Positions 1 through 7,211 of a stretch of DNA of 64,000 nt are shown here, piece after piece. A program made the translations under genes and the position numbers. Source of the stretch: CALMEC01 sp963765105 (GTDB lineage Bacteria; Actinomycetota; Thermoleophilia; Miltoncostaeales; Miltoncostaeaceae); the NCBI GenBank assembly GCA_963765105.1, contig CAVXUW010000003.1, positions 82,608-146,607 of the forward strand, read 5' to 3'. The notes under the pieces were generated by a model, which was given only the letters and a program-made list of their open reading frames with translations, searched no databases and was not told the DNA's origin. Within the stretch, counting starts at the first letter, position 1. Each line of letters starts with the position of its first letter.

Positions 1-23
1 TTCCACGCGCCATGGGAGCGATG

Positions 24-600
24 CTAGTCCGCTTCGGCGAGAGCGAGGTTCAGCTCGAGGACGTTGACCGTGGGCTCACCCAGGACGCCGAGCGGGCGTT
101 CATCGGTATGGCGCTCGACGAGGGTCAGAACGGATTGCGCGCGGAAGACCGCGGGCACGTGCGACGCGCCCTGCCTGGATGCGCGCGTTGGCCGGCGAGA
201 TATGGGGATCGAGGCCCGATGCCGACGCGGTGATCGCATCGACCGGGACTCGTGCGTCGGGCGCCAATCCGTTCTCGGCCCTGTAGGCGCTCGCGCGCTC
301 GCGGACGGCGGCGGTGAGAGCGTCGGACGATGGTCCGAGATTGGATGCCGCGCTTGCCGTTCCGTCGTAGCCGTCACCCGCGGCGGAGGGTCGCGGGTGG
401 AAGTTGCCGGGCTGTGAGAAGGACTGCCCGATCAAGCGGGACCCGACCACGTCGCCGTCCACGCGCACGAGCGAGCCGTCTGCTCGGCCGGGAAAGGCGA
501 TCTGGGCGACGGCGGTGACGATCAGCGGATAGGCGACGCCGACGATCGCCGTCATGACGACGATGATGACGAATCCGGTTACCAGTTGACGACGGATCAT
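24..600 (-). CDS. kdpC: Potassium-transporting ATPase subunit C, frameshifted
   Basis: KdpC is the single-pass subunit that stabilises the KdpA-KdpB complex of the KdpFABC K+ pump. Reading from the ATG at 600, there is one N-terminal membrane segment (about residues 7-30), then the family motif FHPRPSA and the segment ISPANARIQ. After RVARARGLPR the frame is wrong. The conserved C-terminus (ERHTDERPLGVLGEP, ending LALAEAD) is present in another frame and stops at 24. Dropping one base from the GC run at 137-144 restores the normal family spacing. The start overlaps the kdpB stop (ATGA). This is either a real frameshift, in which case the unrepaired frame ends at about 100 with a wrong tail, or a sequencing error. 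Family identity is very secure; integrity is not. Confidence 0.85.
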
Positions 601-2627
601 GAGACCCCCATCCCGGTGATCAGCAGGTCGATGAGCTTGATACCGACGAACGGGGCGACGAGCCCGCCGAGGCCGTAGATCAGCAGGTTGCGGCGAAGCA
701 CGTTCGCGGCGGCGGCCGCACGGAACCGCACCCCGCGAAGGGCGAGAGGGATGAGGGCGATGATGACCAGCGCATTGAAGATGACGGCGGCGAGGATCGC
801 CGATCGGGGACTTGAGAGGCCCATCACGTTGAGCTGGTCCAACGTCGGGAACGCCCCGGTGAACATGGCGGGGATGATCGCGAAATACTTGGCCACGTCG
901 TTGGCCACCGAGAAGGTGGTAAGCGCGCCGCGGGTCATCAGCAGCGCCTTGCCCACCTCGACGATCTCGATGAGCTTGGTCGGGTTGGAGTCGAGGTCGA
1001 CCATGTTCCCGGCCTCACGCGCGGCCTGGGTGCCGGTGTTCATCGCCACGCCAACGTCGGCCTGCGCGAGCGCGGGAGCATCGTTGGTGCCGTCGCCGGT
1101 CATCGCGACGAGCCGCCCGCCCGCCTGCTCTCGCCGGATGAGCTCCATCTTGTGCTCGGGGGTGGCCTCGGCCAGGAAGTCATCGACGCCTGCTTCGTCG
1201 GCGATGGCTTTCGCGGTGAGCGGGTTGTCCCCGGTGATCATCACCGTGCGGATGCCCATCGACCGAAGGCGATCGAACCGGTCACGCATGCCGTCCTTGA
1301 CGACGTCCTTCAGATGGATGATGCCAAGGGCACGTGGGCCGTCGGCGACCAACAGCGGGGTTCCGCCCTGCGTCGCGATGCGCGAAATGATGTCCGTCAC
1401 GCCTGCGACGGTGGAGCCGCCAAGGCCGGCGATCCACGACTGGACCGCGTCGGTCGCGCCCTTGCGGATCTTGCGCCCGTCGAGGTCGACGCCGCTCATG
1501 CGGGTCTGAGCGCTGAACGGGATGAGGGTCGCGCCGGTCAGCGGACGCTCGCGCAGTCCGTGGCGTTCCTTCGCGAGCACGACGATCGAGCGCCCTTCCG
1601 GGGTCTCGTCGGCCAGGCTTGACAGCTGTGCTGCTTCGGCCAGCTCTCGTTCCGTGACGCCCGGAACGGGGAGGAATTCTGCTGCCTGCCGATTGCCAAG
1701 GGTAATGGTGCCGGTCTTGTCGAGGAGCAGTGTGGAGCAGTCTCCCGCGGCTTCCACGGCGCGTCCGGACAACGCGAGGACGTTCCGCTGCACGAGGCGG
1801 TCCATACCGGCGATTCCGATCGCTGACAGGAGGGCGCCGATTGTCGTTGGGATCAGGCAGACCAGCAGGGCGACGAGCACCACGAGGTCCTGGCGGGCTC
1901 CCGAGTACACCGCGAACGCCTGGAGGGTGGCGACGGTCAGCAGGAACACGATCGTCAGCCCGGCGAGCAGGATGTTGAGGGCGATCTCGTTCGGCGTCTT
2001 CTGGCGGTTCGCTCCTTCGACCAGCGCGATCATGCGGTCGAGGAAGCTCTCGCCCGGTCGCGCCGTGACGCGCACGACGATCTGGTCGGACAAGACCCGG
2101 GTTCCGCCCGTCACCGCCGATCGGTCGCCGCCGGACTCCCTGATGACGGGCGCTGACTCGCCGGTGATCGCCGACTCGTCGACGCTGGCGATCCCGTCGA
2201 CCACTTCCCCGTCGGCCGGGATGAGCTCACCCGCCGACACGACGCACTCGTCGCCGACCGAGAGCCTGCTGCTCGAGATGTCCTCAATGCGGCCGTCGGG
2301 ACCGCGCCGATGGGCGAGCGTTTCGGCGCGGGTGCGGCGGAGCGAGTCGGCTTGGGCCTTGCCGCGCCCCTCCGCCATCGCCTCGGCGAAGTTGGCGAAC
2401 AGGACCGTGAACCACAGCCACGCGGCGACGAGACCGCTGAAGACATTCTCCGCCGAGGTGGAAGAAGCGCCGTCGCGGACGAACACGACCGTCACGAGGA
2501 TCGCCCCGACCAGCACGATTGCCATCACGGGGTTCGCGAGCATCGTGCGGGGGGCAAGCTTGCGCACCGCATCGGCGGTGGCCCGGCGGGCGAGGGCGGG
2601 ATCGAACAGCGACGTTGTGCGACTCAC
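597..2627 (-). CDS. kdpB: Potassium-transporting P-type ATPase subunit B
   Basis: KdpB is the catalytic ATPase subunit of the KdpFABC high-affinity K+ uptake pump in the cytoplasmic membrane. The 676-aa product has the family's usual length. Visible landmarks, in order, are the actuator motif DESAITGES (about residue 150), the phosphorylation motif DKTGT (about residue 305), the membrane segment CLIPTTIGALLSAIGIAG, the hinge motif TGDGTNDAPALAQADVGVAM (about residue 510) and C-terminal membrane helices. I chose the GTG at 2627 because it overlaps the kdpA stop as GTGA and gives the usual KdpB N-terminus (VSRTTSLFD). The open frame extends further upstream but only into non-homologous sequence antisense of nothing and inside kdpA. 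All catalytic motifs are intact. Confidence 0.97.
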   Translation of the reverse strand: MSRTTSLFDPALARRATADAVRKLAPRTMLANPVMAIVLVGAILVTVVFVRDGASSTSAENVFSGLVAAWLWFTVLFANFAEAMAEGRGKAQADSLRRTRAETLAHRRGPDGRIEDISSSRLSVGDECVVSAGELIPADGEVVDGIASVDESAITGESAPVIRESGGDRSAVTGGTRVLSDQIVVRVTARPGESFLDRMIALVEGANRQKTPNEIALNILLAGLTIVFLLTVATLQAFAVYSGARQDLVVLVALLVCLIPTTIGALLSAIGIAGMDRLVQRNVLALSGRAVEAAGDCSTLLLDKTGTITLGNRQAAEFLPVPGVTERELAEAAQLSSLADETPEGRSIVVLAKERHGLRERPLTGATLIPFSAQTRMSGVDLDGRKIRKGATDAVQSWIAGLGGSTVAGVTDIISRIATQGGTPLLVADGPRALGIIHLKDVVKDGMRDRFDRLRSMGIRTVMITGDNPLTAKAIADEAGVDDFLAEATPEHKMELIRREQAGGRLVAMTGDGTNDAPALAQADVGVAMNTGTQAAREAGNMVDLDSNPTKLIEIVEVGKALLMTRGALTTFSVANDVAKYFAIIPAMFTGAFPTLDQLNVMGLSSPRSAILAAVIFNALVIIALIPLALRGVRFRAAAAANVLRRNLLIYGLGGLVAPFVGIKLIDLLITGMGVS

Positions 2628-4315
2628 AGGTTCAACCCCTCGAGGATCGGCCCGAGCGTCAGCACCGGGAAGTACGTCAGCCCCACGACGATGATGACGA
2701 CGCCCACCAGCAGGCCCGCGAACATCGGGGTTCCCGTCGGGAAGGTGCCCGGCCCGGCCGGTGCGGTGTGCTTGCGGGCGAGCGAACCGGCGATCGCCAG
2801 CACCGCGACGATCAGCAGGAACCGCCCGCAGAGCATCGCGATGCCCAGCGTGGTGTTGTACCAGTCGGTGTTCCCGGTCAAGCCGCCGAACGCGGAGCCG
2901 TTGTTGTTCGCCGCCGAGGTAAACGCGTAGAGCACCTCGCTCAGTCCGTGCGGGCCGACGTTGAGGATTGACCCCTTGGGGCCGTCGAGCAGCACGGACA
3001 TCGCCGTGAACACGAGCACAAGCAGCGGCACGACGAGCAGGTACAACACCACGAGCTTCATCTCGCCCGCTTCGATCTTCTTGCCCAGGTACTCCGGCGT
3101 TCGGCCCACCATGAGTCCCGCGAGGAAGACGGCGAGCAATGCGAACACGAGCATCCCGTAGAGGCCGGCGCCAACGCCTCCCGGGCTGACCTCCCCGAGC
3201 ATCATGTTGACCAGCGGGACGGCGCCGCCGGCTGGTGTGAAGCTGTCGTGCGAGGCGTTGACCGCCCCTGTCGACGTCCCGGTCGTGGAGGCTGCGAAGA
3301 GACCGGACGTCGGTGCGCCGAAACGGGTCTCCTTGCCCTCCAGGTTCGGTGCGTCGGCGATGGCCCCGGCGGCGGTCAGCCGGGGGTTCCCGGCGTCTTC
3401 GGCGTGCATCGCGACGGCCGCCGAGCCCGCCCACAACACGGCCATGGCGGCGAACACGGCCCAGCCCTGCCGCCGGTCACCACAGAGGCGACCGAACGCA
3501 AACGTCAGCGCGAAGGGAATCGCGAGGAGCGCCCAGATCTGCAGCAGGTTGGTCCACGCGTTGGGGTTCTCGAACGGATGAGCCGAGTTGGCGTTGAAGA
3601 AACCGCCTCCGTTGGTGCCGAGCTCCTTGATCGCCTCCTGGCTTGCGACGGGGCCACCGGGGATGAGTTGGGTCGCGCCCTCGAGGGTCGAGGCATCGGT
3701 GAAGCCGCCGAGGTTCTGTACGACGCCGAACCCTGCGAGCACGATGGCGAGCACGAGGGAGAGCGGCAGCAGCACTCGCAGGACTCCGCGTGTGAGGTCG
3801 ACCCAGAAGTTGCCGATCGTCGCCGAGCGCCGCCGCACGAGTCCACGGACCAGGGCAATCGCCACACACAGCCCAACGGCCGCGGACACGAAGTTCTGGA
3901 CGGCGAGCCCCGCCATCTGGGTCAGGTGGCTCATCGTCGACTCGCCCCCGTAGTTCTGCCAGTTCGTATTCGTCACGAAGCTCACGGCGGTGTTGAACGC
4001 GAGCGGCGCGTCGACGCCCGCAGCGTCGGTGGGATTCCCGGGGAGGACACCCTGGACGCGCTGGAGCACGTAGAGCACGAGCACCGAGACGGCGCTGAAC
4101 GCGAGCAGCGACGTCGCGTAGATGCGCCACGTCTGTTCCCGCGTGGCATCGATCCGGGCGACGCGGTACACGAGGCGCTCGACCGGTAGGAAGACGCGGT
4201 CACCCGGCGCGCGCCCGCCATCGAAGACGCGGGCCAGGTATCGACCAAGGAGCGGCGTCGTCACGACGACGAGCGCCGCAAGAATGAGCGCCTGCAGCCA
4301 GCCGGCGCCGCTCAT
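2624..4315 (-). CDS. kdpA: Potassium-transporting ATPase subunit A
   Basis: KdpA is the K+-binding, channel-like subunit of KdpFABC, related to the Trk/Ktr/HKT family with four M1PM2 repeats. The 563-aa product is full length and almost entirely hydrophobic. It carries recognisable selectivity-filter regions, including FVTNTNWQNYGGES, KELGTNGGGFFNANSAHPFE, AFTSAANNNGSAFGGL and the late segment GTFPTGTPMFAGLL. The ATG at 4315 overlaps the kdpF stop (ATGA), and the end overlaps kdpB, so translation along the operon is probably coupled. The much longer open frame upstream of 4315 is not KdpA-like and was discarded. Confidence 0.97.
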   Translation of the reverse strand: MSGAGWLQALILAALVVVTTPLLGRYLARVFDGGRAPGDRVFLPVERLVYRVARIDATREQTWRIYATSLLAFSAVSVLVLYVLQRVQGVLPGNPTDAAGVDAPLAFNTAVSFVTNTNWQNYGGESTMSHLTQMAGLAVQNFVSAAVGLCVAIALVRGLVRRRSATIGNFWVDLTRGVLRVLLPLSLVLAIVLAGFGVVQNLGGFTDASTLEGATQLIPGGPVASQEAIKELGTNGGGFFNANSAHPFENPNAWTNLLQIWALLAIPFALTFAFGRLCGDRRQGWAVFAAMAVLWAGSAAVAMHAEDAGNPRLTAAGAIADAPNLEGKETRFGAPTSGLFAASTTGTSTGAVNASHDSFTPAGGAVPLVNMMLGEVSPGGVGAGLYGMLVFALLAVFLAGLMVGRTPEYLGKKIEAGEMKLVVLYLLVVPLLVLVFTAMSVLLDGPKGSILNVGPHGLSEVLYAFTSAANNNGSAFGGLTGNTDWYNTTLGIAMLCGRFLLIVAVLAIAGSLARKHTAPAGPGTFPTGTPMFAGLLVGVVIIVVGLTYFPVLTLGPILEGLNL

Positions 4316-4404
4316 CCCAGTCGCTCCGGCCAGATCAGCGCGACGACCAGGTATGTCACGATCACGACGGCCAGGATGAGACCCACGACGTCGTCGACGC
4401 TCAT
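4312..4404 (-). CDS. kdpF: Potassium-transporting ATPase subunit F (30 aa)
   Basis: KdpF is a one-helix peptide that stabilises the Kdp complex. The translated sequence begins MSVDDVVGLILAVVIVTYLV and ends WPERLG, a single hydrophobic segment of about 20 residues followed by the family's short basic/proline end. It sits exactly where kdpF belongs, overlapping the preceding small ORF by ATGA at 4401-4404 and kdpA by ATGA at 4312-4315. At 30 residues it is easily missed by gene finders. Confidence 0.92.
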   Translation of the reverse strand: MSVDDVVGLILAVVIVTYLVVALIWPERLG

Positions 4405-4523
4405 TCGGTGGTCTCCGGGGGGATGTCGCGTGATCCCGAAACGACCCGGTCGCAGGCGGCCACCGCAAGGATCGCGATGACGAAGAACACCGCGACGACG
4501 CCGAGGAAGACGAGATCAGCCAT
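4401..4523 (-). CDS. Small membrane protein leading the kdp operon (40 aa)
   Basis: This short ORF starts at the ATG at 4523 (MADLVFLGVVAVFFVIAILA, then ACDRVVSGSRD) and its stop overlaps the kdpF start as ATGA. It has one N-terminal transmembrane helix and a short charged C-terminal tail. From memory, comparable one-helix ORFs ending in a Cys-Asp-Arg segment precede kdpF in other actinobacteria, but I cannot name a characterised family. The coupling implies it is co-translated with the pump and may be an accessory subunit or a regulator. A purine-rich GGAG lies upstream. It could be mistaken for kdpF itself. Confidence 0.75.
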   Translation of the reverse strand: MADLVFLGVVAVFFVIAILAVAACDRVVSGSRDIPPETTE

Positions 4524-5124
4524 CCACCCGATTCCACTCCGGGCGGGTGCGTCGTGCAAGGTCTCCTGACGGGTTCCTTACGCGTGCGACCGAAGTCGTA
4601 ACGGCCTTCTGACGAAAATACGCGGGTGTCGCCACGCGATGTCGCGAAGGGCTGAAGCTCTGACGAACGACAAATCGCTCGCACGCCCTCAGGGCGGACG
4701 ATCTCTCTGCCGCTTCGCGTCACCGTCGCTTGTCACGACCGACGGTGATTGCCTACCTGTGGGGCCGGTGTTGTCGCGGAACGAGCGGTCGACGTGCCGT
4801 GGCGCCGGGCAGCCGGTTGGTGCGGGGCTGGGCCGGCGTTGGGAATTGGTTTGAGTCGCCGAACAGGCCTCACGTATCGATCGGGGCCGTCGGTGTCACT
4901 GTCGGACGCGGGCGCCGAAGCGTCGCCACTTGCGTGAACCGAACCGGAGGTCGAACGAACATGTTCCGTACTGATCGAGGACGACTCAAACGCGCGATCC
5001 CCGCGCTCGTGATCGCTGCGGTCGGCGTCGACGGTGGGATTTCCGCGATCTGTCATCCTTCCGTCGCCACTGCCCGGCTGACCCCAAGCCGTTGGTCAAC
5101 AGACGAGAGCAAAATGAGGTCACA
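4524..5124. other. Intergenic region between kdp and the acetyltransferase
   Basis: About 600 bases without a convincing gene. The left part should hold the kdp promoter (see the GCGTAAGGAAC motif at 4573-4583). I looked for KdpD/KdpE genes and for a c-di-AMP (ydaO-type) riboswitch and recognised neither. The right part holds a GGAGG-preceded short ORF at 4961-5131, described separately. Confidence 0.6.
4573..4583 (-). promoter_or_regulatory. GCGTAAGGAAC motif upstream of kdp
   Basis: Read on the minus strand, this 11-mer lies about 50 nt before the first ORF of the kdp operon. The identical 11-mer occurs at 49692-49702 before a response regulator, and a 9-base version occurs at 49645-49655 before an ECF sigma operon. 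GGAAC resembles the -35 element of many ECF sigma factors. Its role as a promoter element is inferred. Confidence 0.4.
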
Positions 5125-5131
5125 ATGCTGA
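4961..5131 (+). CDS. Short ORF with signal-like N-terminus, possible remnant or leader
   Basis: An ATG at 4961 follows a good ribosome-binding site (CGGAGG, about 12 nt upstream). The 56-aa product begins MFRTDRGRLKRAIPALVIAA, a basic-then-hydrophobic start typical of a signal peptide, and then becomes featureless. Its stop overlaps the start of the acetyltransferase at 5125. It could be the stump of a deleted exported protein or a small leader translationally coupled to the downstream gene. I do not recognise a family. Confidence 0.3.
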   Translation: MFRTDRGRLKRAIPALVIAAVGVDGGISAICHPSVATARLTPSRWSTDESKMRSQC

Positions 5132-5583
5132 TCAACGAACTGAGCAAGCGGGTTATCCCCTTTCGCCCGCACGATGCCAAGAGCATTGGCGAGGGGGCGT
5201 TCTACATCGACCAGATCATCTGGCTGAACGGTGATCGCATCGACATCGGCGACAAGGTGGGTTTCAACTACGGGTGCTACGTCAATGGTTTTGGCGGGCT
5301 CACAATCGGGAATAGGACCATCATCGGTCCGTACACAATGATCCACACCGCAAACCATGAGATGGACACTGACCGCCCTATCCCGGAGCAGGGATGGAAC
5401 CTCGGTCCCGTGGTCATCGGCGAGGACTGCTGGATCGGGATGGGCGTGTGCATTCTCCCCGGTGTCACGCTGGGCGATGGCTGCGTCGTCGGGGCCGGGA
5501 GTGTCGTCACCCGCGACATCGAGCCGTACGCGATTGCGGTGGGGAACCCCGCCACGTCGATCAAGAGTCGGGTGAGCTCGTGA
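5125..5583 (+). CDS. Hexapeptide-repeat acyltransferase (maltose/xenobiotic acetyltransferase-like)
   Basis: The 152-aa protein is a left-handed beta-helix acyltransferase, the type that O-acetylates sugars using acetyl-CoA. Hexapeptide rungs are visible through the middle (IDIGDKVGF, GGLTIGNRTIIGP, VVIGEDCWIGMGVCILPGV, TLGDGCVVGAGSVVTRDI), followed by the usual GNPA end. The likely catalytic His lies in the loop IHTANHEMD. I chose the ATG at 5125 over an earlier in-frame start because AGGT precedes it at a suitable distance. The stop overlaps the GTG of the glycosyltransferase (GTGA), so the pair is an operon probably modifying a surface glycan. Confidence 0.85.
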   Translation: MLINELSKRVIPFRPHDAKSIGEGAFYIDQIIWLNGDRIDIGDKVGFNYGCYVNGFGGLTIGNRTIIGPYTMIHTANHEMDTDRPIPEQGWNLGPVVIGEDCWIGMGVCILPGVTLGDGCVVGAGSVVTRDIEPYAIAVGNPATSIKSRVSS

Positions 5584-6692
5584 GGGTGTTGTTCGTGCAG
5601 CGTCAGCCGTGTGTCCGCGCGCTCAAGTACGCGGTCTCGTTGAAGGCCGCCTGGCCGGAGCTCGTGCTCGGCTTCGCCTACCAGGGACGCACGCTCAGTG
5701 AGTTCTACGGCACCGGCGACCAGCTCTTCGACGGGTGGTGGAACCTGGGTGAGGACGCACTTCCGACCGACGAACTCCAGGCAGCCATCGACGACTTCCA
5801 GCCCGATCTGATCCACAGCCACAACCTGCCGGACGTGTTGACGGTGCTGGCGCTTCAGCTGGTGGGTGACGACATCCCCGTGGTGCATGACATCCACGAC
5901 CTGCAGAGCTTGCGGGCCACGCCGTATCGCGACGGCTTTCCCGAGCCGGTCGACCCGCTCGACCTGGAGTGCGCCGCAATCGAGGGCGCCTCCGCCGTTA
6001 TCACCGTCTCACCCGAACTGGTCGACGTCATCGACGCGCGGTATGACCTGCCGCAGCGGCTGCTCGTTTTGGGCAACCTGGCATTGCGTCGCGACCGCGT
6101 CGTCGATCTGCCCGAACACACGGATACCGGCACCCCCACGATGGTCTACGAGGGAAGCCTCTCGACCGACGGTGGTCACTACGACCTGCGCAGCATCTTT
6201 GAGACCATCGCGGCGGCCGGAATCCCTGTCGCCATCCATCCGTCGCGGATCGTGCCGGAGTACATCGACCTAGCCGCGCAGTGCGCGCTCATCCGATGCA
6301 ACGACTCACTTGATCCGGCGACCCTCATGCGGGCCCTTCCGCACTACGACCTGGGTTGGGCCGGCTTCAACGCAACACTGAACGCGGCGCACCTCGACAC
6401 CGTCCTGCCGAACAAGCTCTACGAGTACCTCGGCGCCGGACTGCCGGTTGTGACGATGCGTGATCACCTCGCCTTAAGTCGTTTCGTGGAGCGGGAGGAG
6501 GTCGGCATCGTCCTCGACGACATCGCCGACATCGGGCCGGCGGTACGGGATGCCGACCTGGCGACGATCCGCCGAACCGTGGCCGAGACGCGCGAGCGCT
6601 ACACCTTTGAAGCGCAGGTCGGTGAGGTCATCGCTCTGTACCGTGACCTCATCGGCAGGCCGACGCGATCGGAGGATGTCATCCGGGTCTGA
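5580..6692 (+). CDS. Glycosyltransferase, GT4-like
   Basis: A 370-aa GT-B type glycosyltransferase. The N-terminal half has Rossmann-like strands (LIHSHNLPDVLTVLAL, IPVVHDIHDLQSL). The C-terminal half carries the donor-site segment LPNKLYEYLGAGLPVV typical of group 1 transferases, with a conserved Glu in the EYLGAGLP turn. The GTG at 5580 overlaps the acetyltransferase stop (GTGA) and gives VRVLFVQRQ, a good first strand. The acceptor and sugar donor cannot be told from sequence. Its acetyltransferase partner suggests assembly of an acetylated cell-surface polysaccharide or glycolipid. Confidence 0.82.
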   Translation: MRVLFVQRQPCVRALKYAVSLKAAWPELVLGFAYQGRTLSEFYGTGDQLFDGWWNLGEDALPTDELQAAIDDFQPDLIHSHNLPDVLTVLALQLVGDDIPVVHDIHDLQSLRATPYRDGFPEPVDPLDLECAAIEGASAVITVSPELVDVIDARYDLPQRLLVLGNLALRRDRVVDLPEHTDTGTPTMVYEGSLSTDGGHYDLRSIFETIAAAGIPVAIHPSRIVPEYIDLAAQCALIRCNDSLDPATLMRALPHYDLGWAGFNATLNAAHLDTVLPNKLYEYLGAGLPVVTMRDHLALSRFVEREEVGIVLDDIADIGPAVRDADLATIRRTVAETRERYTFEAQVGEVIALYRDLIGRPTRSEDVIRV

Positions 6693-7211
6693 GCGCGCGG
6701 CCGGGACACGCAGCCAAACGGGTGCGTCATCGTCGTTGCTTTGTCATGCGCCCCGAAGCACCGGAGGTTTGTCACCGCCTGGTGACAGGGACCTAATGTG
6801 ACACGCCGTGGATCGGGCGGTCGCCAGACGGCGCGCGCAGACCCTGATCTGCAGCGGTTGCCTGGGATTCACATAAAGTCCCTGTCACCAGATGGGGAAA
6901 GGCGCTCGCGTGGCTGCCAATGGGGTGACCAGGGACGTTCGCCGTCCGCGCACCGCTGTGGCCGTCGGCGCGTGCCGCCCGACGGGACCTCGGCACTCGC
7001 TCGAGTCGTGTATTACGGACATCGTTTGTTGCTCGTTTCTCCACGGTTCACGGCGAGAGCGCTGATGCCTTCTGTCACGGCCGTGACACGGCCGGTGGAA
7101 GCGGCACGACCTCGCCCGCGGGCCACGGCTGGGACGATGACGTCATCGAACAAATCGCGCGCTGCCCATGTGTATGTGGGACTATCGCGTCGACATCATG
7201 AGGAGCTGACA
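6693..7211. other. Non-coding gap with REP-like inverted repeat
   Basis: 519 bases separate the glycosyltransferase from the PD40 protein. The open frame that runs through from 6798 is an upstream extension of that gene with no protein-like character. The only structure I see is the inverted repeat at 6780-6890, listed separately. An AGGAG ribosome-binding site lies at the right edge. Confidence 0.6.
6780..6890. repeat. Inverted repeat, REP/MITE-like (13-bp perfect arms)
   Basis: TGGTGACAGGGAC at 6780-6792 is matched exactly in reverse complement at 6878-6890. Similarity continues inward, with about 19 of 21 positions matching (an ATGTGA block is shared). The roughly 85-bp spacer is not coding. 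GGTGACAGG-type palindromic ends resemble dispersed REP sequences mobilised by Y1 transposases in other bacteria. No transposase gene is present here. Confidence 0.55.

Noticed and set aside
4524..4960. c-di-AMP riboswitch or kdpDE upstream of kdp
   Set aside because: No recognisable ydaO consensus core and no kinase/regulator frame found.
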